The position numbers and the translations under genes are program-made. The notes below the pieces were generated by a model. It did no database searches. It was not told where the DNA came from and saw nothing but the letters and a program-made list of their open reading frames with translations. From Massilia sp. Se16.2.3 (GTDB lineage Bacteria > Pseudomonadota > Gammaproteobacteria > Burkholderiales > Burkholderiaceae_D), in contig NZ_CP050451.1 in assembly GCF_014171595.1 (NCBI RefSeq), positions 682,001-746,000 of the forward strand: 64,000 nucleotides of DNA, read 5' to 3'. This document shows, in pieces, positions 47,886 through 57,820 of this stretch. Within the stretch, counting starts at the first letter, position 1. Each line of letters starts with the position of its first letter.

Positions 47886-48842
47886 TTATTCGAAGCGGCC
47901 CTGGCGCTTGAACTGCTCGGTCGCCGCCACCAGGGCGCGCGCGATGCCCATCTCGAGCGCGCCATGGCCCGCGTCCGGCACCATGCGCAGTTTCGCCCCC
48001 GCCCAGGCCTTGTGCAAACGGTGTGCCGACAGCGGCGGGCAGATCACGTCGTAGCGGCCCTGGACGATCACGGCCGGCAGGTGGGCGATACGGCCGATAT
48101 CGCGAATCAGCTGGTCTTCCTCGAGGAAGGCGCCATGCGCCATGTAGTGCGACTCGAGCCGGCCGACACCAAGGTCGAGCGTGTCGGACGGCTGCTCTTC
48201 CTCTTGCGGCAGCAGGAACACGCGGCGCCCCTCGAAGCGGCTCCAGGCGCGCGCCGCCGGCCAGTACTCGGCCGGGTCGTCGGACAGCAAGCGGCGCGTA
48301 TAGGCCTGCAGCAGGTCGCCACGCTCGGCGGGTGGGATCGGCGCAATGAAATCCTCGTACAGCTCGGGATAGAACCACTCGATGCCATGCAGGAACCAGT
48401 CGACCTCGGCGCGGGTGCACAGGAAAATCCCGCGCAGCACGAAACCAAGGCAGCGCTGGGGATGGGCCTGGCCATACGCCAGCGCCAGCGTCGAGCCCCA
48501 GGAGCCGCCGAACACCAGCCAGCGGTCGATGCCGAACATGACGCGCAGGCGTTCGATGTCCTCGATCAGCAATTGGGTCGTGTTGTTGCGCCACTCGCCC
48601 AGCGGCGTCGACTTGCCGGCGCCACGCTGGTCGAACAGGATGATGCGGTAAGCGTGCGGATCGAAGAAGCGGCGATGCTGGGGCGACAGCCCGGCGCCCG
48701 GGCCGCCGTGCAGGAACACCACCGGAATGCCGTTCGGGTTGCCCACCTCTTCCCAGTAGATCGTATGCAGTTCGTCGACGGCCAGCATGCCGTGGCGCAG
48801 GGGTTGGATCGGCGGGAACAGCGAGGGCGGGGTGGCGGGCAT
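47886..48842 (-). CDS. pip: Prolyl aminopeptidase
   Basis: A 318-residue alpha/beta hydrolase of peptidase family S33. The oxyanion region is VVFLHGGPGAGLSPQHRRFF, followed by LFDQRGAGKSTP. The nucleophile elbow is VFGGSWGSTLALAYGQAHP. The C-terminal VQGRYDVICPP has the catalytic Asp and VPDAGHGALE the His. These blocks are diagnostic of proline iminopeptidases, which release N-terminal proline from peptides in the cytoplasm. Full length and intact. Confidence 0.94.
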   Translation of the reverse strand: MPATPPSLFPPIQPLRHGMLAVDELHTIYWEEVGNPNGIPVVFLHGGPGAGLSPQHRRFFDPHAYRIILFDQRGAGKSTPLGEWRNNTTQLLIEDIERLRVMFGIDRWLVFGGSWGSTLALAYGQAHPQRCLGFVLRGIFLCTRAEVDWFLHGIEWFYPELYEDFIAPIPPAERGDLLQAYTRRLLSDDPAEYWPAARAWSRFEGRRVFLLPQEEEQPSDTLDLGVGRLESHYMAHGAFLEEDQLIRDIGRIAHLPAVIVQGRYDVICPPLSAHRLHKAWAGAKLRMVPDAGHGALEMGIARALVAATEQFKRQGRFE

Positions 48843-48893
48843 GGCGGCTCTCTTGAAGGTCGAACAACGATTGTAGCCTACCGCCCCGCCCTT

Positions 48894-50208
48894 TCAGAAG
48901 AAGGTATTGAACGCCGCGCGCACCCCGTAATCGTCGTCCACGCCCAGCAGCAGCGGCCACTTGTCGAAGGTGGTGCAGGGGTGGGAGATGCCACAACCGA
49001 CCAGGTCGCCGACCGCCAGTTCGCTGCACAGCGGATGGCCCTCAGGCAGGCGCAGGTAGGCGTGCTGGTCGTTCAGCTTGACGATGGCACAGCCGGGCGG
49101 CAGCGCGTGGGGCGTGCCGGGACCGGGGCGGTGGTGCACCAGCGGGCGCGGCAGATCGGCGTCGTAGGACGCGTCGCGCTTGCCCATGGTCAGAATCGCA
49201 AGCGTGGGCTCGGGGCGCGACTGCACCATGGACCACACTTCCAAGGCCGGACGCAGGCCGTCGCCCTCTTCTTCGCGCACGTTGAGTTCCTCCAGCATGT
49301 GTTCATAGGTGCCGTGGTCGCTGGTCAGATAGCAGCCGCTGCGCAGCACGATGCGTAGCGGCCGCGACAGGGCCGGGGCACGGGCCAGGCCGCGCGCGAC
49401 CAGGTCGAAATACGCGGAACCACCGGCCGACAGCAGGATTTCCCCGCCCATGAACAGGCCCTCATCATCGGCAGTGGCGACCAGCGCCACCAGCTGCGCC
49501 GGGGAACGCGTCCACCGCGCGCAGGTCGGCGGTGCGGTCGTCGGTGACGAGTAAACCTTCGTAGCCCTCGAAGCCGGCGAGCAGCAGGCCGGGCGCACCG
49601 GCGATCGCGCGCGCCACCGTCAGCGCCGCGTCAAGCGTGCGGCAGCCGGCGCGCTTGCCTGATAAACCGAGTTCGACCAGCACCGGCAATGGACTTGCCA
49701 GCCCGGCAGCGGCCACCGCCTCGGCCAGGCGGACCACGCCCGCCAGCGAATCGGACAGCACGATGCATTCGAAGTGCGGATCGCGCTTCAATAGTGCGAG
49801 TACCGCCTTGATGTCGGCGGGCGCGACCAGCTGGTTCGCCAGCAGCACCCGGCGCACGCCGCGCTGCGCGACCTGCACCTGCGGGACGGTCGCGAGGGTG
49901 ATGCCCCAGGCGCCGTTGCCAAGCTGGGCGGCGAACAGCTGCGGGCTCATGGTGGTCTTGCCGTGCGGCGCGAGCGTCACGCCGTGGCGCTCGCAGAAGC
50001 GCCGCATCCAGTCGAGGTTATGGCGCAGGCTCGACATTTTCAGCAGCGCCACCGGGAAGCTGGTGTCGGCGTTCAGCACATTCCAGCCCTGCACGCCAAT
50101 TGCGCCCTGGCGCAGCGGTTCAAGGATCGGCAAGCCCTTGGTGCCGGGCTGCAGCAAGTGTTCTTCGAGGGAGGCCAGGGCCAGGCCATCGTGCGGGAGG
50201 GTGTGCAT
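48894..50208 (-). CDS. D-amino-acid deaminase / D-serine dehydratase-like PLP enzyme, with one frameshift
   Basis: Starts at ATG 50208 (MHTLPHDGLALASLEEHLLQ). The alanine-racemase-like barrel has LAPHGKTTMSPQLFAAQLG with the PLP lysine, then VPQVQVAQRGVRRVLLANQL and VELGLSGKRAGCR. An extra C near 49503 (TTCCCCGG) shifts the frame. The second part has MGGEILLSAGGSAYFDLVAR and ends with GCGISHPCTTFDKWPLLLG. The His and Cys there match the zinc site of the D-serine dehydratase-like C-terminal domain. Restored length is about 438 residues. It probably removes the amino group from a D-amino acid; substrate not determinable. Confidence 0.82.
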
Positions 50209-50218
50209 GGCGTGTGCG

Positions 50219-50611
50219 TCAGGTGAAAGGATCGGGTCGGTGGGCCAGGCGGGCCTGCAGTTCGGCGCGCAGCTGCGCATGCGAGGGCGTGAGGCCGTAT
50301 TCGTCGGGCGTATAGGTAATGCCCGGCAGCACGCCATCGCTTTCCAGCTGGGGCAGCAGTTCATCGAGCAGTTCGCTCAGGGCAAAGGCTTGCGGCACAT
50401 ACCCCGTCCATTCGAGCACGGCGCACTGCTGGGCCAGCTCGTTCGAGGGCCACAGGGGGAACACGAGGGCGCCATCGTCGGTCTTGCCGATGGCCCAGCC
50501 GTCGCGATACAGGCCCCAGACTTCGCCGGTGGCGGCGACCCGGCGCACGAAATGCTCGTAGCGCAGCTGCTTGGGAAGCGTGATGACGGAAGAGGTGTCG
50601 CTGGCATCCAT
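50219..50611 (-). CDS. DUF2750 protein
   Basis: A 130-residue soluble protein with the DUF2750 signature: LRYEHFVRRVAATGEVWGLY, then RDGWAIGKTDDGALVFPLWP, then a C-terminal helix pair (ALSELLDELLPQLESDGVLP). Function of the family is unknown. Its stop lies 10 bp upstream of the start of the downstream deaminase-like gene, so the two may be cotranscribed. Confidence 0.88.
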   Translation of the reverse strand: MDASDTSSVITLPKQLRYEHFVRRVAATGEVWGLYRDGWAIGKTDDGALVFPLWPSNELAQQCAVLEWTGYVPQAFALSELLDELLPQLESDGVLPGITYTPDEYGLTPSHAQLRAELQARLAHRPDPFT

Positions 50612-50697
50612 GGTCGTCGGCGGGAAGTGGGTTCCCGTTCAGGATACAAAAATTGCGGCCGGGTGGCCGCGCTCTTGGACCCTGGCCGGCGCCGCGG

Positions 50698-50741
50698 GCA
50701 AAAAAAAGCACCGCCAGGCAAGCTGCCGGAGCGGTGCTGGT
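50698..50741 (-). terminator. Terminator of phaB
   Basis: On the - strand AGCACCGCTCCGG-loop-GGCGGTGCTTTTTTT begins about 18 bp after the phaB stop. Confidence 0.85.
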
Positions 50742-50758
50742 GTGCGGCAGCCCTGCGA

Positions 50759-51499
50759 TCAGGACATGTGCTGGCCGCCGTTGATGGCGATGTTCGCGCC
50801 GGTGACGAATGCCGCTTCATCCGACGACAGGTAAGCGACCAAGCCGGCTACTTCTTCCGGTTTGCCCAGGCGGCCCATCGGAATTTGCGGAATGATCTTG
50901 CTTTCCAGGACTTCGCTCGGGATGTCCATCACCATCTTGGTGCCGATGTAGCCTGGCGAAATGGTGTTGACGGTCACGCCCTTGCGCGCCACTTCCAGCG
51001 CCAGCGCCTTGGTGAAACCGTGCATGCCGGCTTTCGCGGCCGAGTAGTTGGTCTGGCCGAAGGCGCCCTTCTGGCCGTTCACCGACGAGATGTTGATGAT
51101 GCGGCCCCAGCCGCGTTCCACCATGCCGTCGCAGACGGGTTTCGTCATGTTGAACACGGAATCGAGGTTGGTCTTGATAACCGCGTCCCAGTTCACCTTG
51201 TCCATTTTCTTGAACGTCATGTCGCGCGTGATACCGGCGTTATTCACCAGCACGTCGACCGGGCCGACTTCGCTCTGCACCCGGGCCACGCAGGCCTGGG
51301 CCGAATCGTAGTCGGCGACATCGCAAGGGTAGGCCTTGAAATTGAAGCCTTGTTCGCGCATCGATGCCAGCCAGCTTTCTGCCTTGTTGTTGCCCGGCGA
51401 GTGGGTGGTGACGACGGTATAGCCCAGCGCGGCCAGCTTGATGCACACTGCTTCGCCCAGACCACCCATGCCGCCCGTTACTAATGCTACTCGTGCCAT
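50759..51499 (-). CDS. phaB: Acetoacetyl-CoA reductase PhaB
   Basis: A 246-residue SDR enzyme from ATG 51499 with AAGGAGA upstream. The NADPH motif is VALVTGGMGGLGEAVCIKLA. DVLVNNAGITRDMTFKKMDK and FGQTNYSAAKAGMHGFTKAL (YxxxK) follow, and the C-terminus is GANIAINGGQHMS, as in PhbB proteins. It reduces acetoacetyl-CoA to (R)-3-hydroxybutyryl-CoA for polyhydroxybutyrate. It lies downstream of phaA, separated by dispersed repeat copy B. No PHB synthase gene is in the window. Confidence 0.95.
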   Translation of the reverse strand: MARVALVTGGMGGLGEAVCIKLAALGYTVVTTHSPGNNKAESWLASMREQGFNFKAYPCDVADYDSAQACVARVQSEVGPVDVLVNNAGITRDMTFKKMDKVNWDAVIKTNLDSVFNMTKPVCDGMVERGWGRIINISSVNGQKGAFGQTNYSAAKAGMHGFTKALALEVARKGVTVNTISPGYIGTKMVMDIPSEVLESKIIPQIPMGRLGKPEEVAGLVAYLSSDEAAFVTGANIAINGGQHMS

Positions 51500-51516
51500 T
51501 GTCTTCTCCTTGTGGT

Positions 51517-51659
51517 GGGGGCTTGATAAACCTACTGCGCGTCGGACTGTCGGCCTGCGCCGCCAAGGCGATAGCTCGCTATACGTGAGTACAGCGAGCA
51601 TCATCGCCTTGGCGGCTCGGCCAACATTCCTTCCGCTCGCTACGGTTTCTCAAGCCCCC
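51517..51659. repeat. Dispersed palindromic repeat, copy B
   Basis: A 143-bp unit with ends GGGGGCTTGAtAAACC / GGTTTcTCAAGCCCCC and an inner inverted repeat around CGCCAAGGCGAT / ATCGCCTTGGCG. It is the inverted relative of copy A at 18577-18696. It lies inside the phaA-phaB operon, between the two genes. Confidence 0.75.
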
Positions 51660-51723
51660 CTTTACGCACTAAACAGTGCTCTTTTTTTGAGATCGCTACG
51701 TTTAACAATAAATCTTGTCGCGC

Positions 51724-52902
51724 TTAATCGCGTTCGACCGCCAGCGCCACGCCCATGCCGCCGCCGATGCACAGGCTTGCCAGGCCGCGCTTGGCGTCGC
51801 GGCGGACCATTTCGTGCAGCAGGGTCACCAGCACGCGGGCGCCGGAGGCGCCGATCGGGTGACCCAGCGCGATGGCGCCGCCGTTGACGTTGATCTTCGA
51901 CGTGTCCCAGCCCATCTCCTTGTTGACGGCGACGGCCTGGGCGGCGAAGGCTTCGTTGATCTCCATCAGGTCGAGCTGGTCGTGGGTCCAGCCGGCCTTT
52001 TGCAGGCACAGGCGCGAGGCCGAGACCGGGCCCATGCCCATGATGGTGGGGTCCAGGCCCGAGGACGAATAGGCCTTGATGCGTGCCAGCGGGGTCAGGC
52101 CCAGCTCGCGCGCCTTGGCACCGCTCATCATGATGACGGCGGCGGCGCCATCGTTCAGGCCGGACGCGTTGCCGGCCGTGACACTACCTTCTTTGTTGAA
52201 TGCGGGGCGCAGGCTAGACAGGGCCTCGATCGTGCTGCCGTGCTTCGGGTACTCGTCGCTGTCGAAGACGACCGCACCCTTTTTCGACGGAATCTCGATC
52301 GGGATGATTTCGTCCTTGAATTTGCCGGCCTTTTGCGCCGCCTCGGCTTTCAATTGCGAGTTCAGGGCGAACTCGTCCTGCTCGGCGCGCGAAATGTCGT
52401 ACTTGCGCGCGACATTCTCGGCGGTGACGCCCATGTGGTACTGGTTGTAGACGTCCCACAGGCCGTCGACGATCATGGTGTCGACCAGTTTGGTATCGCC
52501 CATGCGGAAGCCGTCGCGCGAATTCGGCAGCACGTGCGGCGAGGCGCTCATGTTTTCCTGGCCGCCGGCGATGACGATGTTCGCGTCGCCGCAGCGGATT
52601 GCCTGGGTGGCGAGGTGGGTGGCCTTCAGGCCGCTGCCGCAGACCTTGTTGATGGTGTAGGCGGGCACCATGTCGGGCAGGCCGCTCTTGATGGCCGCCT
52701 GGCGTGCCGGATTCTGGCCGGCACCGGCCGTCAGCACCTGGCCCATGATCACTTCGCTGACCGTGGCCGGATCGATCCCGGTCTGCGCCAGCAGCTGGCG
52801 GATCACCTGCGCGCCCAGCTCGGCGGCGGGGATCTTGGCGAGCGACCCGCCGAATTTGCCGACCGCGGTGCGGCCTGCGGCTACGATGACGACGTCTTCC
52901 AT
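51724..52902 (-). CDS. phaA: Acetyl-CoA C-acetyltransferase PhaA
   Basis: A 392-residue thiolase from ATG 52902 ([20 protein letters not shown]). The acylated Cys is in [64 protein letters not shown] (catalytic His) and [14 protein letters not shown] (second Cys) are all intact. It condenses two acetyl-CoA to acetoacetyl-CoA, the first step of PHB synthesis, and is followed by phaB. Confidence 0.95.
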   Translation of the reverse strand: MEDVVIVAAGRTAVGKFGGSLAKIPAAELGAQVIRQLLAQTGIDPATVSEVIMGQVLTAGAGQNPARQAAIKSGLPDMVPAYTINKVCGSGLKATHLATQAIRCGDANIVIAGGQENMSASPHVLPNSRDGFRMGDTKLVDTMIVDGLWDVYNQYHMGVTAENVARKYDISRAEQDEFALNSQLKAEAAQKAGKFKDEIIPIEIPSKKGAVVFDSDEYPKHGSTIEALSSLRPAFNKEGSVTAGNASGLNDGAAAVIMMSGAKARELGLTPLARIKAYSSSGLDPTIMGMGPVSASRLCLQKAGWTHDQLDLMEINEAFAAQAVAVNKEMGWDTSKINVNGGAIALGHPIGASGARVLVTLLHEMVRRDAKRGLASLCIGGGMGVALAVERD

Positions 52903-53206
52903 TGTTCTCTCCGGTATGTGGCTGGGGCGGGACAAGAGGGCACAAAGCCGCCGTGGACCCCGGCAGAAACCACGGATGTTAAATTCGGGCCCGCGTTCGC
53001 GTTTGAGCGAAGTCAATCTTATCAGCTTATCCACGGAAGACAACCAGTAAAACCACTAGGGAGACAGGCGGTAGTCGAGGCCGACTATCCTCCAAAATAC
53101 GGAACGTTTCGGTACGTCCAATTGCCTATGGGAATGATGGGGAAATGCTGTCCTTTTCAGCAAATTTCACAGTAGAATGCACGGGCTAATCCAACCTGAA
53201 CCGTTT
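52903..53206. promoter_or_regulatory. Divergent region between phaA and minC
   Basis: About 300 bp without a gene. It must carry the phaA promoter and the min operon promoter. AT-richer tracts occur near 53090-53180, but no -35/-10 pair is clear enough to place. Confidence 0.4.
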
Positions 53207-53989
53207 ATGTCGAAAAGCCCGTCCCCTCTTCCCATCGAAATCAAGATCTCCACGGTCGTCGCCATCTCGGCGATCCTGCACGCGAGCGACCCGATTGCGA
53301 TCGATGCGGCACTGAAGCAGATGACCGGCGGCGTGTCGGATTTTTTCGAGGACGAGTTCGCGGTGATCGACGTCGGCGCCATCGCTGCCGGCAACCCGTA
53401 CATTGACTGGCGCGCGCTGGTCGACCTGCTCAAGCAATACCGCCTGAACGCGGTGGCCGTGCGCGGCGCCACGCCGGAGATGGCCGACGCGATCCGCGCG
53501 CGCGGCCTGGCGCTGGACGACGGCGCGGGCGCAGAGCGGGCGCGCGAGGATGTGGCGGCGGCGGCCGCCGCGGTGACGATCGCGCCGGTAGCCCCGGCAC
53601 CCGCGCCTGCGCCGGCACCGGCTGCCCCCGCACCGGCACCGACCGCGCTGCCGGCCATGATCGTCGACACCCCGGTGCGCGCCGGCCAGCGTGTGTATGC
53701 GCGCGGCTGCGACCTGATCATCACGGCGGTCGTGAACAATGGCGCCGAGATCATTGCCGACGGCAGCATCCACGTGTACGCGCCGATGCACGGCCGCGCG
53801 CTGGCGGGCGCTTCCGGTAACGCCCAGTCACGCATCTTCGGGCTGTCGCTGCAACCGGAACTGGTGTCGATCGCCGGCGTGTACCGCACTTTCGACGAGG
53901 GATTCCCGGCCGAGCTGGCACGCCAGCCGGCACAAATTCGCCTGGTGGGCGACCGGATCGATATATCATCTCTGACTTCGCATCGCTGA
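53207..53989 (+). CDS. minC: Septum site-determining protein MinC
   Basis: A 260-residue division inhibitor starting MSKSPSPLPIEIKISTVVAI at ATG 53207. The N-terminal FtsZ-interacting domain has QMTGGVSDFFEDEFAVIDVG. An Ala/Pro-rich linker follows (about 115-155, PAPAPAPAPAAPAPAP). The C-terminal beta-helix is VRAGQRVYARGCDLIITAVV, then ADGSIHVYAPMHGRALAGAS, which binds MinD. It blocks FtsZ rings at the poles. First gene of minCDE; the long Ala/Pro linker is typical of this bacterial group. Confidence 0.95.
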   Translation: MSKSPSPLPIEIKISTVVAISAILHASDPIAIDAALKQMTGGVSDFFEDEFAVIDVGAIAAGNPYIDWRALVDLLKQYRLNAVAVRGATPEMADAIRARGLALDDGAGAERAREDVAAAAAAVTIAPVAPAPAPAPAPAAPAPAPTALPAMIVDTPVRAGQRVYARGCDLIITAVVNNGAEIIADGSIHVYAPMHGRALAGASGNAQSRIFGLSLQPELVSIAGVYRTFDEGFPAELARQPAQIRLVGDRIDISSLTSHR

Positions 53990-54047
53990 CTCCGGTGTCA
54001 AACCGCGCGTAATCAGATACTGACCAGATACTGTAAAGGACATTTTT

Positions 54048-54863
54048 GTGGCACGAATTATTGTTGTGACGTCCGGCAAGGGCGGCGTGGGCAAAACCAC
54101 TTCCAGCGCGAGTTTTTCGACCGGCCTGGCCCTGCGCGGCCACAAGACCGCCGTGCTCGACTTCGACGTCGGCCTGCGTAACCTCGACCTGATCATGGGC
54201 TGCGAACGCCGCGTGGTCTACGACCTGGTCAACGTGGTCAATGGCGAAGCGACGCTGAACCAGGCCCTGATCAAGGACAAGCACTGCGAGAACCTGTTCA
54301 TCCTGCCGGCCTCGCAGACCCGCGACAAGGACGCGCTGACCGAAGACGGCATCGAGCGCGTACTCAACGAGCTGATCCAGATGGGCTTCGAGTTCATCAT
54401 CTGCGATTCGCCGGCCGGCATCGAACACGGCGCCCTGATGGCGCTGACCTTCGCCGACGAGGCCCTGATCGTCACCAACCCGGAAGTATCCTCGGTGCGC
54501 GATTCCGACCGCATCCTCGGCATCATCCAGGCCAAGTCGCGCCGCGCCCAGACCGGCGGCGAACCGGTGAAGGAGCACCTGCTCATCACCCGTTACTCGC
54601 CGAAGCGCGTCGAAAACGACGAAATGCTGTCGTACCAGGACGTGCAGGAAATCCTGCGCATCCCGCTGATCGGCATCATTCCGGAATCGGAATCGGTGCT
54701 GCACGCCTCGAACCAGGGCAATCCGGCGATTCACTTCAAGGGTACCGACGTGGCCGACGCCTATGAGGACGTGGTCGCCCGCTTCCTCGGCGAAGAGCGC
54801 CCGCTGCGTTTCACGACCTACGAAAAGCCCGGCCTGCTGCAACGCATCTTCGGGACCAAGTGA
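54048..54863 (+). CDS. minD: Septum site-determining ATPase MinD
   Basis: A 271-residue protein starting at GTG 54048, with AAAGGA upstream. It has the deviant Walker A motif [33 protein letters not shown], and [20 protein letters not shown] (Walker B). The C-terminus ends in a short amphipathic helix ([12 protein letters not shown]) that targets the membrane. It recruits MinC to the membrane and is released by MinE. The minE start is 1 bp after its stop. Confidence 0.97.
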   Translation: MARIIVVTSGKGGVGKTTSSASFSTGLALRGHKTAVLDFDVGLRNLDLIMGCERRVVYDLVNVVNGEATLNQALIKDKHCENLFILPASQTRDKDALTEDGIERVLNELIQMGFEFIICDSPAGIEHGALMALTFADEALIVTNPEVSSVRDSDRILGIIQAKSRRAQTGGEPVKEHLLITRYSPKRVENDEMLSYQDVQEILRIPLIGIIPESESVLHASNQGNPAIHFKGTDVADAYEDVVARFLGEERPLRFTTYEKPGLLQRIFGTK

Positions 54864-54864
54864 C

Positions 54865-55116
54865 ATGGCACTGCTCTCATTCCTGTTCCCTGAAAAGAAG
54901 AAGAGCGCGAACGCGGCCAAGGAACGGCTGCAGATCATCATCGCGCGCGAGCGCACCAACCGCACCGGTCCGGACTTCCTGCCGGCGCTGCACCGCGAAC
55001 TGATCGAAGTAATCTCGAAGTACACCAAGGTCAACGCGGACGACATCAAGATCTCGCTCGACCGCCAGGGCAACCTGGAAGTGCTCGACGTCAACGTGGT
55101 GCTGCCGGACGCCTGA
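54865..55116 (+). CDS. minE: Cell division topological specificity factor MinE
   Basis: An 83-residue protein: [20 protein letters not shown] (membrane-targeting sequence), then [12 protein letters not shown] (MinD-binding helix) and the dimerisation domain [20 protein letters not shown]. It stimulates MinD ATPase and drives pole-to-pole oscillation. Last gene of minCDE. Confidence 0.96.
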   Translation: MALLSFLFPEKKKSANAAKERLQIIIARERTNRTGPDFLPALHRELIEVISKYTKVNADDIKISLDRQGNLEVLDVNVVLPDA

Positions 55117-55153
55117 TCCGGCAATCGCCACCCGCCCATCGCCCTATGGCGAC

Positions 55154-55187
55154 AAATGGCAGCGCTGATGCGCTGCCATTTTATTTT
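55154..55187 (+). terminator. Terminator of min operon
   Basis: AAATGGCAGCGC-TGAT-GCGCTGCCATTTTATTTT: an 11-bp stem with a T-rich tail, 37 bp after minE. Confidence 0.9.
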
Positions 55188-55576
55188 GTGCCCTTCTCCT
55201 CCTCCCGCCGCGCTGTCCTGGCGCAAGCATGCCGAGGGCCACAGCATCACCTTTGGCGCATGCCTGTTCACCAATCGACCAAAATTTCACACTTAACCGA
55301 ACGGTAACTGCAACTTTGTGAAAATCTGTTGTATATTTGCCGCTCCTGTTGCGTTTCCGCTGCAATCGCATGAGGCAATGTCCTACTTCGTAAACTATCG
55401 AAATTGAGCATTGCCAGAGGGTGGAACAGGGGGTACATGCCTGGCATGCGCTTTTATCCAGCCAGTCGATCAAAAATGGATATTTACAAGTAGCATTATT
55501 TTGTCAAAGTCTGCTATAGTCGGTTTAACGTTGTAGGAGTGATCCTACAGTTTGATTTTGACAACAGTGTGCCAAC
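55188..55576. promoter_or_regulatory. Promoter region of OmpR-type regulator with palindrome
   Basis: About 390 bp without a gene. TATAGT (55515-55520) is a possible -10. GTAGGA-GTGA-TCCTAC (55533-55548) is a perfect palindrome just downstream of the expected start point and 29 bp before the ATG, a position suited to an operator or leader hairpin. GC is lower than in the genes around it. Confidence 0.4.
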
Positions 55577-56272
55577 ATGAAGATAGCCGTCCTCGATAAC
55601 GACCGTAGTCAGGCAGAACTCGTCTGCCAGGTGCTCAGTGCGGCTGGGCATACTTGCCAATTCTTTGATAATGGCAAGGAGCTGTTGTCGCAACTGCGCA
55701 AGGACAACACCGACTTGCTGCTGATGGACTGGCCTGCCGGCGACCCCGAAGCGGCCGACATCGTGCGCCGCGCCAAGGAAAAAATGTCGCCGGATGCGCC
55801 GGTGCTGTTCCTGGTCGGCAGCAGTGCCGAGGACGACATCGTGGCCGGCATGGCCGCCGGTGCCGACGACTACGTCGTCAAGCCGCTGCGCCGCGGCGAA
55901 CTGGTGGCGCGCGTGTCGGCCCTGCTGCGCCGTGCCTACCCGTCGCAGACCGGCACCGAGCAGCTGCAATTCGGTCCCTATGTCTTCGAGACGCGTCCGG
56001 GCCGCCTGTTGAAGGACGGCAGCGTCATCGACGTCACCCAGAAAGAGTTTTATCTGGCCCTGCTGTTCTTCCGCAATATCGGCCGCCCGCTGTCGCGCGC
56101 CTATATCCACGAAGCGGTGTGGGTACGCGAAACGGCCGTGCCTTCGCGCACCATGGACACCCACGTCTCGCGCGTGCGCAACAAGCTCAGCCTGCGCCCG
56201 GAGAACGGTTTCCGCCTGGTGCCGGTGTACAGCTACGGTTATCGGCTGGAAAAGCTCGGCGCGCAGGCGTAA
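55577..56272 (+). CDS. OmpR/PhoB-type response regulator
   Basis: A 231-residue regulator. The receiver domain starts MKIAVLDNDRSQAELVCQVL, with probable phosphoacceptor Asp in LLLMDWPAGDP (around residue 51) and Lys in DDYVVKPLRRGEL. The usual Thr/Ser switch residue appears to be Val (LFLVGSS). The DNA-binding winged helix spans about 130-225: IDVTQKEFYLALLFFRNIGR, RTMDTHVSRVRNKLSL and VYSYGYRLEKL. No histidine kinase gene is adjacent, so it is an orphan here. A palindrome in its leader may be its own operator. Confidence 0.9.
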   Translation: MKIAVLDNDRSQAELVCQVLSAAGHTCQFFDNGKELLSQLRKDNTDLLLMDWPAGDPEAADIVRRAKEKMSPDAPVLFLVGSSAEDDIVAGMAAGADDYVVKPLRRGELVARVSALLRRAYPSQTGTEQLQFGPYVFETRPGRLLKDGSVIDVTQKEFYLALLFFRNIGRPLSRAYIHEAVWVRETAVPSRTMDTHVSRVRNKLSLRPENGFRLVPVYSYGYRLEKLGAQA

Positions 56273-56434
56273 GCCGGGCAGCTACGCTGCTCGGTGGCGA
56301 TTGTTGCCCGCTGCAGGATGCACAGGCGATCTGGCCCGGGTGAACAGCCGCGGGGCGTGGCCCCTGCCGCCATGAAACCCTGCGCGCATGAGGGTATAAT
56401 GGCCGCTACCGTCCCCCTCCTTTTTGCCCCAAGA

Positions 56435-57721
56435 ATGCAACTGCTTGCCGTCGGCCTGAACCACAACACCGCGCCGCTCGCGCTGCGCGAGCAGCTGGCG
56501 CTCGGCCCCGAGCAGCTCGGCCGCGCGGTGCAGTCGGCGCGCGAATGGTTCGGCCGCTTCGGCGGCGCCGGCGACCAGCGCGGGGGCGACGAGGCGGCCA
56601 TCCTCTCCACCTGCAACCGCACCGAACTGTATGCCGCCAGCGGCGTGCCGCAGCCGCTCGACGCCTCGGCCCAGTTCCTCGCCCACTACCACGCCCTGAA
56701 TTTCGCCGAACTGCGCCCGCACCTGTACATGCTGCCGCAGCACGACGCCGTGCGCCACGCCTTCCGCGTCGCCTCCGGGCTCGATTCGATGGTGCTGGGC
56801 GAGCCGCAGATCCTTGGCCAGATGAAGGACGCGGTGCGCACCGCCGAAGAAGCGGGCGGCCTCGGCACCTACCTGCACCAGCTGTTCCAGCGCAGTTTTG
56901 CGGTCGCCAAGGAAGTGCGCACCAGCACGGAAATCGGCGCGCACAGCGTGTCGATGGCGGCGGCCTGCGTGCGCCTGTCGCAGCGCATTTTTGACCGTAT
57001 CTCCGACCAGCACGTGCTCTTCATCGGCGCCGGCGAAATGATCGAACTGTGCGCGGCCCACTTCGCGGCGCAGAACCCGAAATCGATCACGATCGCGAAC
57101 CGCAGCATGGAGCGCGGCGAATCGCTCGCCACGCGCCTGAACGGCCGCGCGATCCGCCTGGCCGACCTGCCGCAGCAGTTGCACCAGTTCGACATCGTCG
57201 TCTCCTGCACCGCCTCGACCCTGCCGCTGATCGGCCTCGGCCTGGTCGAGCGCGCCATCAAGGCACGCCGCCACCGCCCGATCTTCATGGCCGATCTCGC
57301 CGTGCCGCGCGATATCGAAGCGGAAGTCGCGCGCCTCGACGACGTCTTCCTCTACACCGTCGACGACCTGGCGCAGGTGGTGCAAACCGGCATGGAAAGC
57401 CGGCAAGCCGCCGTGGCCCAGGCCGAAGCCATCATCGAAACCCGTGTCGAATCCTTCATGCACTGGATCGGCGACCGCGCCGTGGTACCCGTCATCCAGG
57501 AACTGCACGAGTCGAGCGAGGCGCTGCGCCTGGCCGAACTCGAGCGCGCCCGCCGGCTGCTGGCCAGGGGAGAAGACGTCGATGCCGTGCTCGAGGCCCT
57601 GTCGAAGGGCCTGACGGCGAAATTCCTGCACGGCCCGCAGCAGGCGCTGCATCGCGCCCAGGGCGATGAACGCGCACGCCTGGCGAACCTGCTGCCCCAG
57701 CTGTTTCGCGGCCGCCGTTAG
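56435..57721 (+). CDS. hemA: Glutamyl-tRNA reductase HemA
   Basis: A 428-residue enzyme starting [20 protein letters not shown]. The catalytic Cys is in [34 protein letters not shown] and [20 protein letters not shown] complete the catalytic domain. [20 protein letters not shown] is the NADPH-binding motif, and the C-terminal dimerisation helix region begins near [13 protein letters not shown]. It makes glutamate semialdehyde from Glu-tRNA for tetrapyrrole synthesis. It is followed by prfA, as in many proteobacteria. Confidence 0.96.
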   Translation: MQLLAVGLNHNTAPLALREQLALGPEQLGRAVQSAREWFGRFGGAGDQRGGDEAAILSTCNRTELYAASGVPQPLDASAQFLAHYHALNFAELRPHLYMLPQHDAVRHAFRVASGLDSMVLGEPQILGQMKDAVRTAEEAGGLGTYLHQLFQRSFAVAKEVRTSTEIGAHSVSMAAACVRLSQRIFDRISDQHVLFIGAGEMIELCAAHFAAQNPKSITIANRSMERGESLATRLNGRAIRLADLPQQLHQFDIVVSCTASTLPLIGLGLVERAIKARRHRPIFMADLAVPRDIEAEVARLDDVFLYTVDDLAQVVQTGMESRQAAVAQAEAIIETRVESFMHWIGDRAVVPVIQELHESSEALRLAELERARRLLARGEDVDAVLEALSKGLTAKFLHGPQQALHRAQGDERARLANLLPQLFRGRR

Positions 57722-57820
57722 CGCTTTTATTCTCTTCCCGTTGCGTCCGCGGTGCCGCCACCCGGGCGCGTCCAGGTATCCGTTCACCACTCCGTTACCG
57801 AATCTGCCCAGAATAAAACT

